From Bradyrhizobium sp. AUGA SZCCT0283 (lineage in GTDB: Bacteria; Pseudomonadota; Alphaproteobacteria; Rhizobiales; Xanthobacteraceae), in assembly GCF_018130385.1 (NCBI RefSeq), contig NZ_JAFCLU010000005.1, positions 62,001 through 126,000 on the forward strand: DNA of 64,000 bases. The letters run 5' to 3'. This document shows positions 26,297 to 36,779 of the stretch, piece by piece. The notes below the pieces were generated by a model that was not told where the DNA came from, did no database searches, and saw only the letters and a list, made by a program, of their open reading frames with translations. How positions within the stretch are numbered: position 1 is the first letter of the stretch; every line of letters begins with the position of its first letter. The position numbers were made by a program, and so were the translations under genes.

Positions 26297-26833
26297 GTGC
26301 GACGCGGAACAATCGATCGAAAACCACTGCTGACGTTGTTGCTGCTCGGGCCCGTGCTTGCGGGCTGCTCGGGTGCGTCCGACCTTTTGTCGAAGGATGC
26401 GGACTGGTTTTCACGCACCGGACGCGTGTTCATCCGAAACGTGTCGATCGAAACGCCTCCGCTCAGCCCGGAGAAGGCTGTGACGCCGGATGAACTCGTC
26501 GCTGCGGACGGCGGCTGTCCCGGAATGGCGACGCCGGGCGCAGGTGCAAACGCGCTGGCGGACGGTGCTGCAGGCAGTCCGCCTCCCTCGACGACCGGGA
26601 CGGTGGCGCTCGGTCACACCGAATGCGATGTCGTGCGCGGCATCGGTGCGCCCGACAATGTCAGCTTCTCCAGCAACCCGCGCGGCGATCGCGTGGCGGT
26701 CGTCAGCTATTCGCGTGGCCAGCGGGCCGGCATCTACACCTTCACCGCGGGACGCCTGACGTCGATCGAGCGTGCACCGGAGGCGGCGGCGCCGGCAAGG
26801 GGCGCAAAGCCGAAGAAAAAGCCGGCAGCGTAG
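26297..26833 (+). CDS. Lipoprotein of unknown function
   Basis: 178 residues from a GTG. The N-terminus RKPLLTLLLLGPVLAGCSG has a lipobox (LAGC), so the protein should be lipidated and membrane-anchored. A Pro/Ala/Gly-rich middle leads to a compact C-terminal block GHTECDVVRGIGAPDNVSF and VVSYSRGQRAGIYTFTAGRL, reminiscent of small outer-membrane assembly (SmpA/BamE-type) folds, then a basic tail of Lys/Pro. A TTG eight codons earlier is also possible. BamE-like identity is a guess from the shape of the C-terminal block. Confidence 0.75.
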   Translation: MRRGTIDRKPLLTLLLLGPVLAGCSGASDLLSKDADWFSRTGRVFIRNVSIETPPLSPEKAVTPDELVAADGGCPGMATPGAGANALADGAAGSPPPSTTGTVALGHTECDVVRGIGAPDNVSFSSNPRGDRVAVVSYSRGQRAGIYTFTAGRLTSIERAPEAAAPARGAKPKKKPAA

Positions 26834-26955
26834 TACGCTGGCATCGCGCGGTTTCATAGCGTTTTCGAGCGAAAGTCTGCCCAGTACCGGTTCGCGTCAA
26901 GAAAACGCGTCAAAACAGGAAGCTAGAGTCGGTTCTGAATCAATCAGATAGGGCT

Positions 26956-28830
26956 CTAATCCGCCGCTTCGTGAAATTCCGAACTGGCGTCCAGCCAATC
27001 TTCCTCGGCCCGCCGCAGCGCGCTTTCGGCGCCGGCGCGTGCCTTGCTGAGCTGGGCGGCCTGCTTGGGATCGCGCGTGAACAGATCCGGCAAGGCAAGC
27101 GCGGTGTCGATCTTGGCGATGATGCCGTTGATACGCTCGATTTCGGCCTCAGCCTCGGCGATCCGCTGCTTCAGCGGCGTTCGCCTTTCGCTTTTGCCGC
27201 GCTCGGGCTTTAAGCTCTCCTTGACACGCTCGCTGCCGCGCTCGCGCGAACCGCTGCGTGAGTCGCCGATCGACAACACCATTCGCCTGTAATCGTCGAG
27301 ATCGCCGTCGTAAGTCGTCACCATCTGATTGGCGACGACCCACAATTGATCGGCGCAGGCTTCGATCAAATAGCGGTCGTGCGAGACCATGATGACGGCG
27401 CCGGGAAAATCGTTGATCGCTTCGGCCAGCGCCGCACGGCTGTCGATGTCCAGATGGTTAGTCGGCTCGTCGAGGATGATCATGTTCGGGCCGAAGAATG
27501 TGGCGAGCCCGAGCAACAGCCGCGCCTTCTCGCCGCCCGACAGGCTCTTGACCAGGGTATCGCCGGCCTTTCCGGAAAACCCGATCGCGCCGGTGCGGCC
27601 GCGCACCTTGGTTTCCGGCGCATCAGGCATCAACCTGCGGACGTGATCGTAGGGCGAGCCGTCGAGATTGAGCTCGTCGACCTGATGCTGCGCGAAATAG
27701 CCGACCGAGAGTTTCTCCGCCCGGGTGACCCGGCCGGAGAAAGGCTGCAGCTTGTTGGCCAACAGCTTGACCAACGTCGACTTGCCGTTGCCGTTGGAAC
27801 CGAGCAGCGCGATGCGGTCGTCGGTGTCGATGCGCAGCGTGACGCGGTTGAGCACCGGCTTTTTCGGATCGTAGCCGACCGAGACGTCGTCGACGGCGAT
27901 GATCGGTGGCGACAGCATTTTCTCCGGCGTCGGGAACGTGATTTCACGCACATCCTGGGTCACCAGCGCGGTGACCGGCTTCATCCGTTCCAGCATTTTC
28001 ACGCGGGACTGCGCCTGGCGGGCCTTGGAAGCCTTGGCCTTGAAGCGGTCGACGAAGGCCTGCAGCCGCTTGCGCTCGTCGGCCTGGCGCTTGGCGTGCT
28101 TGGCGTCCAGCATTTCGCGCGTGGCGCGCTGTTCCTCGAACGAGGAATAGGTACCCTTGTAGACCGTCAGCTTGCCGCGATCGAGATGCAGGATCTGGTC
28201 GACCGAGGTGTCGAGCAGGTCACGGTCGTGGCTGATCACGATCACGGTGCGCGGATAATTGGCCAGATGGTCTTCCAGCCACAGCGTGCCTTCGAGGTCG
28301 AGATAGTTGGTCGGCTCGTCCAGCAGCAACAGATCGGGCGCCGAGAACAGCGTCGCCGCCAGCGCTACCCGCATGCGCCAGCCGCCGGAGAATTCCGAGC
28401 ACGGCCGGGCCTGGTCGGCGGTGGAAAATCCGAGACCACTCAAAATCGCCGCCGCGCGGGCCGGCGCGGAGTGGGCGTCGATGTCGACCAGCCGCATCTG
28501 GATCTCGGCGATCCGGTGCGGATCCTCGGCGGTTTCGGCTTCACGGAGCAGCGCGTCGCGTTCCAGATCGGCCTTCAGCACGACGTTGATGAGGCTTTCC
28601 GGGCCGTCGGGCGCTTCCTGCGCGAGACTGCCGATGCGCCAGCGCGGCGGCAGGGTGATGCTGCCGGATTCGATCGGCAGGTCGCCGCGGATCGCGTGAA
28701 ACAGCGTCGATTTGCCGACGCCGTTGCGGCCGACGAAGCCGACGCGCGCGCCCGGCACGATCTGCACCGTGCTGTCGTCGATCAAAAGCCGCCCGGCGAT
28801 GCGGACCGAAATATCCGTCATGGAAAGCAT
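26956..28830 (-). CDS. ABC-F family ATPase
   Basis: 624 residues, two ATPase cassettes in one chain and no membrane helices. Walker A motifs are GRNGVGKSTLF and GSNGNGKSTLV; signatures are FSGGWRMRVALA and LSGGEKARLLLG; Walker B motifs are LLLDEPTNYLD and IILDEPTNHLD. The charged linker between cassettes (about residues 235-275, Lys/Arg/Glu-rich) is the P-site tRNA interaction motif region. ABC-F proteins act on stalled ribosomes. The C-terminal coiled coil (AEAEIERINGIIAKID) suggests the Uup/YheS branch. Single gene. Confidence 0.93.
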   Translation of the reverse strand: MLSMTDISVRIAGRLLIDDSTVQIVPGARVGFVGRNGVGKSTLFHAIRGDLPIESGSITLPPRWRIGSLAQEAPDGPESLINVVLKADLERDALLREAETAEDPHRIAEIQMRLVDIDAHSAPARAAAILSGLGFSTADQARPCSEFSGGWRMRVALAATLFSAPDLLLLDEPTNYLDLEGTLWLEDHLANYPRTVIVISHDRDLLDTSVDQILHLDRGKLTVYKGTYSSFEEQRATREMLDAKHAKRQADERKRLQAFVDRFKAKASKARQAQSRVKMLERMKPVTALVTQDVREITFPTPEKMLSPPIIAVDDVSVGYDPKKPVLNRVTLRIDTDDRIALLGSNGNGKSTLVKLLANKLQPFSGRVTRAEKLSVGYFAQHQVDELNLDGSPYDHVRRLMPDAPETKVRGRTGAIGFSGKAGDTLVKSLSGGEKARLLLGLATFFGPNMIILDEPTNHLDIDSRAALAEAINDFPGAVIMVSHDRYLIEACADQLWVVANQMVTTYDGDLDDYRRMVLSIGDSRSGSRERGSERVKESLKPERGKSERRTPLKQRIAEAEAEIERINGIIAKIDTALALPDLFTRDPKQAAQLSKARAGAESALRRAEEDWLDASSEFHEAAD

Positions 28831-28902
28831 GCGGGGTTGTCACCGGAGCGGCTGGCAAACGCAACCCATTTATTATCGGCAAAATCGGCGATCCGGCGGC
28901 CC

Positions 28903-29076
28903 TCAGTGCAGTTCGTCGTCGCGGCGGCGCAGTTCGTCGACGAGCTCGCGCAAACGCGGTGACAGCTCAGTATCGGGGCGCAGGCTTTGCTGCAGCCGTT
29001 CGCCGATGGCGTCGCAGATCGACAAGCATGTCTTGTGGTCGATCTGTTCGAAATCGTTGTTGATTCGGACATCCAT
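28903..29076 (-). CDS. Small acidic coiled-coil protein, 57 residues
   Basis: A short gene below the usual length cut-off. The protein MDVRINNDFEQIDHKTCLS continues with ICDAIGERLQQ, PRLRELVDELRRRDDELH, a soluble helical protein with heptad-like Leu spacing in its C-terminal half. It starts at ATG 29076 and ends 72 bases upstream of the ABC-F start on the same strand, so the two may be co-transcribed. Function unknown. The other-frame translation of this stretch is Cys/Ser-rich and much less plausible. Confidence 0.7.
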   Translation of the reverse strand: MDVRINNDFEQIDHKTCLSICDAIGERLQQSLRPDTELSPRLRELVDELRRRDDELH

Positions 29077-29229
29077 GGGCAGTCTCTAAGAGTTCCACCT
29101 CGCAGCGCTCGCAAGGCTTGAGTGACATCGATGGGTCAAGTCCCGGCGGCGAAATTGGTTTCCGTGCATGGCCACATGCATTCGCCTCCAAGTAGCTGAA
29201 TCTCGTTCGGCAATCGGGTTCCACGGCAC

Positions 29230-29258
29230 AAAAAAAGCCCCGGCGCGGCGGCCGGGGC
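29230..29258 (-). terminator. Rho-independent terminator of the small His/Gly-rich protein gene
   Basis: Read on the minus strand: GCCCCGGC, a six-base loop, GCCGGGGC, then seven T. The 8-base GC-only stem followed at once by a T-run is a textbook intrinsic terminator. It lies 27 bases after the stop at 29286. Confidence 0.88.
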
Positions 29259-29285
29259 GTCAGTCAGGGGGAAGCTCGAATCAGC

Positions 29286-29543
29286 TCAATAACAGCGGTT
29301 CACCAGCCGCCAGCGCGGACCCCAGGGGGTCGGAACCAGGCGCCGCGCGTAGCAGCCGCCATATCCGCCGCCGTAATAGGCCGGGCCGCCGATGAAGACG
29401 CGGGGGCCACCCCAGCCGTGGTGATGATGATGCCAGCCGCCATGGTGCCAGCCGCCGCCCCAGGCCGAGGCCGATGTCGGCGCCAGCGCGGCAGCCCCCA
29501 GCGAAGCCGCGGCCACTGCAACGAGCGAGAGTTTGCGTAACAT
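29286..29543 (-). CDS. Small secreted His/Gly/Trp-rich protein
   Basis: 85 residues. Signal peptide MLRKLSLVAVAAASLGAAAL with cleavage near SASA-W, then WGGGWHHGGWHHHHHGWGG and a Gly/Tyr-rich part ending in CYARRLVPTPWGPRWRLVNRCY. The His cluster could bind metal and the two late cysteines could pair; neither is shown. The ATG has GAGGAG nine bases upstream, so the longer frame to 29681 is rejected. It is followed by its own terminator, so it is a single-gene unit. Similar small secreted proteins are frequent in Bradyrhizobium. Confidence 0.85.
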   Translation of the reverse strand: MLRKLSLVAVAAASLGAAALAPTSASAWGGGWHHGGWHHHHHGWGGPRVFIGGPAYYGGGYGGCYARRLVPTPWGPRWRLVNRCY

Positions 29544-29796
29544 GATCGTCTCCTCAAAGTTTCGGCGCCAGTTGGCACCATCAGTGAGATCGGGTCCCTG
29601 ACGCCCGGGGCCAGCGGAGGCGCGTGCCCTGCGTTCGATCGTCGTTAAGTCTACGGCCGCGAAGCTGAATGCAGGCGGCACGGCGGCTTCAGACAGGGTT
29701 CACCTGCGTGAAATTGCTGTAATCTTCGCCCCCCTCGGGCGCGTCCGCCGCACGAAAACACGCCAAAAAGGGGTGGCAGGCGCGTCACACGGTCGC

Positions 29797-29825
29797 TTGC
29801 CGTCGTGAGGTGGCGCCGATATAAG
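29797..29825 (+). promoter_or_regulatory. Sigma-70-type promoter of ndk
   Basis: TTGCCG (29797-29802), a 17-base spacer, and TATAAG (29820-29825), 41 bases before the ndk ATG. The spacing and both hexamers are close to the housekeeping consensus. Confidence 0.6.
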
Positions 29826-29866
29826 CCCCGCAACTCTCCAACCAGCGCTTTGCAAGGACGTAAACA

Positions 29867-30289
29867 ATGGCGATTGAACGCACTTTCTCGATCATCAAAC
29901 CGGACGCGACCGAGCGCAATCTGACCGGCGCCGTCAACGCGCTGATCGAGAAGGCTGGCTTACGGATCGTGGCCCAGAAGCGCATTCGCATGACCCGCGA
30001 ACAGGCTGAAACCTTCTACGCCGTGCACAAGGCGCGTCCGTTCTTCGGTGAACTGGTCGACTTCATGACCTCGGGTCCGGTCGTGGTGCAGGTGCTGGAA
30101 GGCGAGGGCGCCGTACTGAAATATCGCGACGTGATGGGCGCGACCGATCCGTCGAAGGCGGCGGACGGCACGATCCGCAAGGTCCATGCGAAGTCGATCG
30201 GCGAGAACTCGGTGCACGGTTCGGATGCACCGGAGACCGCCGCGATCGAAATCGCGCAGTTCTTTTCGGGCAACGAAATCGTCGGCTGA
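29867..30289 (+). CDS. ndk: Nucleoside diphosphate kinase
   Basis: 140 residues. Ndk moves the gamma phosphate between nucleoside tri- and diphosphates through a phospho-histidine. N-terminus [20 protein letters not shown] and the catalytic histidine segment [20 protein letters not shown] are both standard. Length is normal. It has its own promoter-like sequence upstream and a TerC-like gene 62 bases downstream. Confidence 0.98.
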   Translation: MAIERTFSIIKPDATERNLTGAVNALIEKAGLRIVAQKRIRMTREQAETFYAVHKARPFFGELVDFMTSGPVVVQVLEGEGAVLKYRDVMGATDPSKAADGTIRKVHAKSIGENSVHGSDAPETAAIEIAQFFSGNEIVG

Positions 30290-30351
30290 TTGATTGGACA
30301 GCGGCCAGCAATAGCCGCGCGCAACGGCTGACAAGGCCGGAGGGAAACGCT

Positions 30352-31188
30352 GTGAACTGGCTGTGGCAAATCTTGGATCCCGCGTCGATCTCGGCGTTCT
30401 TCACCCAGTTCCAGACCGAGATTCAGCAACCGGCCTTCTGGGTTGCGCTCGGCAAGATCATGTGGATCAACATCCTGCTATCGGGTGACAACGCGCTTGT
30501 CATCGCGATGGCGTGCCGCGGGCTGCCGCCGCGCCAGCGGTTCTGGGGCATGGTCCTTGGCGCTGGCGTCGCCGTTTTTCTGCGCATCATCTTCACCGGC
30601 ATCGTCGTGACGTTGATGGCGCTGCCGTACCTCAAGCTCGTCGGCGGATTGGCGCTGCTCGTGATCGCGGCAAAGCTCTTGGTGCCCGAACCCGAGGACG
30701 AGAGCGACACGGAAGCGGCTGCGCATCTATGGGCGGCCGTGCAGATCGTGGCGATCGCCGACATCGTCATGAGCCTCGACAACGTCATCGCGGTCGCCGC
30801 GGCGGCCAACGGCAGCATTCCGCTGCTCGTGCTCGGCCTCGCCATCAGCGTTCCCCTGATCGTCGCCGGTGCCGCGCTGATCATGGCGTTGCTGACGCGC
30901 CTTCCGGCGCTGGTGTGGGCCGGCGCCGGCTTGCTCGGCTGGATCGCCGGCGAGGTGATGGCGACGGACCCCGCGGTACAACCGGCGTTGCATGCGTTCT
31001 TCAATGGTCCGGTCGGTGCAGGCCTCGATGGACTCCTCAAATCGCTCGGCATGGCGCCGCAGTTCGCCAATGGCGGGCATGGCGGCGAGGTGATTCTTGG
31101 AATCATCGGCATCATCATTGTGCTCGTCGCGGGGTCGATCTGGCGCAAGCGCAAGCTGCAGGGCGCCGAGCACTCCGCCACTGCATAG
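30352..31188 (+). CDS. TerC/YjbE-family integral membrane protein
   Basis: 278 residues with seven to nine predicted helices. The TerC signature acidic helices are INILLSGDNALVIAMA and IADIVMSLDNVIAVAAA, with the conserved Asp-Asn pairs. Family members export manganese or calcium or confer tellurite resistance; manganese efflux is a reasonable guess. GTG start with GGAGGG upstream. I see no yybP-ykoY (manganese) riboswitch in the 62 bases between ndk and this gene. The C-terminus ends in a cytoplasmic basic tail RKRKLQG. Confidence 0.9.
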   Translation: MNWLWQILDPASISAFFTQFQTEIQQPAFWVALGKIMWINILLSGDNALVIAMACRGLPPRQRFWGMVLGAGVAVFLRIIFTGIVVTLMALPYLKLVGGLALLVIAAKLLVPEPEDESDTEAAAHLWAAVQIVAIADIVMSLDNVIAVAAAANGSIPLLVLGLAISVPLIVAGAALIMALLTRLPALVWAGAGLLGWIAGEVMATDPAVQPALHAFFNGPVGAGLDGLLKSLGMAPQFANGGHGGEVILGIIGIIIVLVAGSIWRKRKLQGAEHSATA

Positions 31189-31420
31189 CAATCAACGCCC
31201 GGCCTGGCGGCGAGGACAGTCGTCCGCGATCGCGGGGCGCCGACGGCCCCCGAGACTTGCATGATCGGCTTGCCTGATCGTTCCGCCGTGAAATGCCAGA
31301 CCCAGGCGTCTGGTGTGCCGGGATCATGCTCGACCATATCGAGGTCGTGCTCCCGCACAGGAACATTTAGCAAGGTCCTGACTTCCTTATTCTGGACGCA
31401 GTCGACCCCGGAGAATTGTC
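31189..31420. other. Intergenic stretch before small rhizobial genes
   Basis: About 230 bases with no gene I can support. A minus-strand frame starting at 31373 gives a short protein-like stretch (DMVEHDPGTPDAWVWHF) but then runs antisense through the TerC-like gene, so I did not call it. Confidence 0.4.
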
Positions 31421-31498
31421 ATGACGGTGAACAAGCCGGTCGGCGACAAGAAGTTCAAGGGCGTATGTGCCGAGAAGACGAGGGCCGCCACGCGGTAA
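31421..31498 (+). pseudogene. 25-residue ORF, probably an internally deleted small basic protein
   Basis: ATG with GGAGAATTGTC just before it, reading MTVNKPVGDKKFKGVC and a short tail. Both ends resemble parts of a roughly 60-residue basic hypothetical protein that I recall in Bradyrhizobium, one that starts near MTVNKPVGD and ends near KKFKGVRREK. The middle would be missing here. Recognition is from memory and the peptide is very short. Confidence 0.3.
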
Positions 31499-31507
31499 GG
31501 AATCCCC

Positions 31508-31738
31508 ATGCCGCGTTACTTTTTCAATGTCTATCACGACAGGGCTGAGCTGGACGAGGAAGTCGAAGAACTACCCGACATGCAAGCCGCGTGGCGGGAA
31601 GCAACGATGACTGCGGGGCAAATCATTCAGGACCTCGACGGCAAGCTGCGCCCCGGCAAAGACTGGCGGCTGGAGGTCACCGACGAATTTGCAAATCCGC
31701 TCTACGTCATTCATGTGAGCACCGACCGAGCCAAATGA
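31508..31738 (+). CDS. DUF6894 family protein
   Basis: 76 residues. The pattern MPRYFFNVYHDR at the start, DMQAAWREATMTAGQIIQDLDG in the middle and WRLEVTDEFANPLYVIHV at the end is that of DUF6894, small cytoplasmic proteins multiplied in Bradyrhizobium and relatives, with no known function. AAGGA lies just upstream of the ATG. Confidence 0.85.
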   Translation: MPRYFFNVYHDRAELDEEVEELPDMQAAWREATMTAGQIIQDLDGKLRPGKDWRLEVTDEFANPLYVIHVSTDRAK

Positions 31739-31770
31739 ACCTTGGCCGGTCGGGCCGTGAGATGGAAGAG

Positions 31771-31974
31771 CTATTTGGGGCCCTGCAAACCGGGTGACGT
31801 CAACCAGCGGTCGATGACGGCCGCGGACTCGGTTGAGACCGCCGTCTTTAACAGACGATCGCGTTCATGCCCGGGCGGCAGGCCGGCGGCCTTTTCGCGG
31901 GCGCCACGTGCAATTTGCTTGAGCCGTTCTTGAAGCGGCTGCGGCGGGCGGCTGCGATTGCGCCTTTTCTTCAT
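31771..31974 (-). CDS. Small basic hypothetical protein
   Basis: 67 residues: a very basic N-terminus KKRRNRSRPPQPLQERL, then a helical stretch AREKAAGLPPGHERDRLLKTA and WLTSPGLQGPK. I recognise this as a small protein type that recurs in Bradyrhizobium without assigned function. The ATG at 31974 has AAGGAGATC at good distance, so the eleven-codon upstream extension is not used. It is convergent with the DUF6894 gene and divergent from the Crp-type regulator. Confidence 0.75.
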   Translation of the reverse strand: MKKRRNRSRPPQPLQERLKQIARGAREKAAGLPPGHERDRLLKTAVSTESAAVIDRWLTSPGLQGPK

Positions 31975-32106
31975 GGCAGATCTCCTTGTTGGCCCCGATC
32001 CTTTCACGTTGCAGCGGAAGCCTCCTTAACCTTTGTTGGGAACCGGCATCGGTCGTCGCCGTTTCGTTCAGGTCACGGAAGTCGATCAATTGGAGGAGAC
32101 GCGGGC

Positions 32107-32838
32107 TTGGAGCGGGAGTTGGTTTTGTCGGCCCTGTTGCGGCGGCTCAATACCGTCTCAGGGCTGGATGACGCGGACATCGCTGCAATCCGCGCGCTCC
32201 CGATCATTGTTCGCCGGTGGGAGGCCGGACGGGCGATTGTATCTGACGGCGGTTACCCGACGGAATGCTGTCTTGTTATCGAAGGGTTTTGCGTCCGCGC
32301 CAAAACGACCTTCAGCGGCCAGCGGCAAATTCTCTCGATCCATATTGCCGGGGAAATTCCCGACCTCCAGAGCCTGCATCTGCGCCGGATGGACCACGAT
32401 CTCATCGCGGTGGCCGCTTCCACGCTCGGCTTTATCAGTCACGCTTCGTTGCGAAGCCTGACGCGGGCAAATCCGAATGTTGCCGAAGTGCTTTGGCGCG
32501 AGACGCTGATCGATGCCGCGATATTTCGGGAGTGGATCGTCAATGTCGGTCAGCGGCCGGCAGCGAGCCGGCTTGCCCACACCGTTGCTGAACTTCGCAG
32601 ACGCCTTGCCATCACGGGCCGCGCGGCGGGCGACACGTTCGAAATGCCGCTGACACAGGAGCAAATCGGCGAGGCGCTGGGCATCACGCCGGTGCATGCG
32701 AACCGTATCATCAGGCAACTGCGCGACGACAGGATCGTCGATATCAGCAGGGGGCGCGTGGCTGTGCTCGACGAGGCGAAACTCGCGGAATTGGCGCAGT
32801 TCGACGACCGTTATCTTCACCAGAATCCATCCCTCTAA
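32107..32838 (+). CDS. Crp/Fnr-family transcriptional regulator
   Basis: 243 residues from TTG. An N-terminal cyclic-nucleotide-binding-like jellyroll (about 25-130) is followed by the dimer helix and a C-terminal HTH (MPLTQEQIGEALGITPVHANRIIRQL). No four-cysteine cluster is present, so it is not an oxygen-sensing Fnr; CC at ECCLVIEG are the notable cysteines. The TTG is chosen because GGAGGAG lies eight bases upstream; the frame extends to 31867 but overlaps the divergent small gene. Ligand and targets unknown. Confidence 0.88.
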   Translation: MERELVLSALLRRLNTVSGLDDADIAAIRALPIIVRRWEAGRAIVSDGGYPTECCLVIEGFCVRAKTTFSGQRQILSIHIAGEIPDLQSLHLRRMDHDLIAVAASTLGFISHASLRSLTRANPNVAEVLWRETLIDAAIFREWIVNVGQRPAASRLAHTVAELRRRLAITGRAAGDTFEMPLTQEQIGEALGITPVHANRIIRQLRDDRIVDISRGRVAVLDEAKLAELAQFDDRYLHQNPSL

Positions 32839-33084
32839 GGCGCATGCCGGAGGATGGCGCTGCGGCTTTGAGGCCTGACGGCGCAAGGCACCCGTGAGGT
32901 GAGTTTCGTATCGGGTACCGGACCTATGAACGGCAATTTTGTTCGCCTTCCTGGAACGATTTCATTTCGGGAAAATTATGCAATCTGTGTCCTGGAGATA
33001 GACACATCAAACTCCAAGCGGCTGCCGATTGCATTTCCGCTACCAAGGTGGTGCTGGCAGCCGCTCCTTTTGATCGCAACCGCC

Positions 33085-33300
33085 ATGAAGGATTTTTCCA
33101 ATGCGTCTTTCCCGCCCGAGGTGATCTCGGTGATGGAGGAGGCGCTCGATGCCGCGGTGGCGTCGCTTCCCGAGCCGGTCCATTCCAGTCACGTTCAAGC
33201 CCTTGCCGAAGCGATCCTGCGCGCGGCCCATAACGGAGAGCGCGACCCGATCGCCCTGCAAAGACTTGCATTGCTGGAATTGCGACTGGTTCAGCGCTAA
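33085..33300 (+). CDS. Small hypothetical protein, 71 residues
   Basis: Starts MKDFSNASFPPEVISVMEEA, continues with an amphipathic helix ALDAAVASLP and the segment SSHVQALAEAILRAAHNGERD, and ends with LALLELRLVQR. It is the kind of short helical protein often found beside Crp-type regulators in Bradyrhizobium; I know no function. ATG at 33085 is preferred to the upstream frame (32899), whose translation is not protein-like. An inverted repeat TGTGTC-N9-GACACA sits at 32986-33006. Confidence 0.65.
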   Translation: MKDFSNASFPPEVISVMEEALDAAVASLPEPVHSSHVQALAEAILRAAHNGERDPIALQRLALLELRLVQR

Positions 33301-33375
33301 TCGTTGCGCGACTGGCCGGCGTGCCGACAAGGCCGCCGATTGCTTTTACCGCCGCGGGGTTCCATACAACTTCAC

Positions 33376-35724
<2,349 letters not shown>

Positions 35725-35909
35725 TCCCAATGACGGGACCACAGCCAGCCAGGCTTGGAATCCATCCAAAGCCAGCCGATGATGGTTGTTGCGATGGCGC
35801 TCATGAAGGCGCGGACACAACAGCCGGTCGCGACCCGTCGCCAATCCTGATCCTCCGCCCTGATCCGCAAGCTGACGAATGGCCTGATGGCGGACCTGGT
35901 TGTTGCCGC

Positions 35910-35939
35910 TTGACATGCAGGTATTTACCTGCATATTGT
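35910..35939 (+). promoter_or_regulatory. Promoter with embedded operator of the ArsR-AHSA1-GFA operon
   Basis: TTGACA (35910-35915), an 18-base spacer and TATTGT (35934-35939). The spacer is filled by a perfect 9-base inverted repeat, ATGCAGGTA-TT-TACCTGCAT (35915-35934). A dimeric repressor bound there would block polymerase. The ArsR gene starts at 35962, so autoregulation is the natural reading. Confidence 0.7.
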
Positions 35940-35961
35940 GTTCTCGATACGAGCGAGAACG

Positions 35962-36276
35962 ATGCAGGCCGACAAGGTTTTCAAAGCGCTGGGCGACCCG
36001 ACACGTAGAAAGCTGCTTGACCTTCTTTGTGAAAAGAACGGGCAGACGCTCGGCCAGCTTTGCGAAAACCTCGACATGGCCCGGCAATCCGCCACGCAGC
36101 ACCTCGAAATCCTGGAGGCGGCCAATCTGGTGAGCGCGGTCAAGCGCGGCCGGGAAAAGCTGCATTTCATCAACCCCGTGCCGCTTCACGAGGTCTACGA
36201 ACGGTGGGTGCGGAAATTCGAACGACAGCGGCTCAGCCTGCTGCACGATCTGAAGAAAGAGCTCGAAGGAGAATAA
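35962..36276 (+). CDS. ArsR-family transcriptional repressor
   Basis: 104 residues. The winged helix covers nearly the whole protein: KVFKALGDPTRRKLLDLL, the recognition helix ENLDMARQSATQHLEIL, and the wing EAANLVSAVKRGREKLHFIN. There are only two cysteines and no CxC metal box, so metal sensing in the ArsR/SmtB manner is unlikely. The type is that found next to AHSA1/SRPBCC genes. ATG at 35962 is preferred; an upstream GTG (35938) would overlap the -10 element. The AHSA1 gene follows two bases after its stop. Confidence 0.92.
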   Translation: MQADKVFKALGDPTRRKLLDLLCEKNGQTLGQLCENLDMARQSATQHLEILEAANLVSAVKRGREKLHFINPVPLHEVYERWVRKFERQRLSLLHDLKKELEGE

Positions 36277-36278
36277 CA

Positions 36279-36743
36279 ATGACCAAAGAGACGACCAGCT
36301 TTGTCTACGTGACCTATATTCGCTCGACGCCGGACAAGGTGTTCGCGGCGATTACGAAACCGGAGATCGCAAGACGTTACTGGGGCCACGAGAACGTCTC
36401 TGACTGGAATCCCGGATCGAAATGGGAGCACGTCCGCGCCAATGATGAACGGACCGTGCAACTCGTCGGCAAGGTCATTGAGGTCTCGCCGCCGACCCGT
36501 CTCGTCATCACCTGGGCGAATGCTTCGCAGGCCGCCGATCCTTCCGCCTATAGCCGGGTGACGTTCGAGATCGAGGAATACGAGGACATGGTCCGGCTGA
36601 CCGTCACCCATGACGAACTCGAAGCCGGCAGCGGGATGGCGAACGGCATCAAGAAGGGGTGGCCGGTCGTCCTCGCCAGCCTGAAATCCCTGCTGGAAAC
36701 CGGCCAGGGCCTCGACGTTTTCGCCAAGCCGAAATCGGCTTGA
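36279..36743 (+). CDS. SRPBCC/AHSA1-domain protein
   Basis: 154 residues of the START-like fold that binds small hydrophobic molecules. Features: the N-terminal FVYVTYIRSTPDKVFAAITKPEIARRYWGHE, the central VGKVIEVSPPTRLVITWA, and the C-terminal helix MANGIKKGWPVVLASLKSLLETG. Ligand unknown. GAAGGAGAA precedes the ATG and only two bases separate it from arsR, so the two are coupled. Neighbours indicate that the ArsR protein controls it. Confidence 0.92.
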   Translation: MTKETTSFVYVTYIRSTPDKVFAAITKPEIARRYWGHENVSDWNPGSKWEHVRANDERTVQLVGKVIEVSPPTRLVITWANASQAADPSAYSRVTFEIEEYEDMVRLTVTHDELEAGSGMANGIKKGWPVVLASLKSLLETGQGLDVFAKPKSA

Positions 36744-36779
36744 TCCCTTGCCATATCAGTCCAGAGCCGGAGAATGACC

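Noticed and set aside
27346..28962. 538-residue plus-strand open frame across the ABC-F gene
   Set aside because: Antisense shadow with no recognisable motif; the ABC-F gene has all ATPase motifs.
30290..30351. Manganese (yybP-ykoY) riboswitch before the TerC-like gene
   Set aside because: The gap to ndk is only 62 bases and shows no matching conserved elements.
30423..31373. 316-residue minus-strand frame starting upstream of the TerC-like gene
   Set aside because: The first 60 residues look slightly protein-like, but the remainder is antisense to the TerC-like gene and no ribosome binding site is visible.
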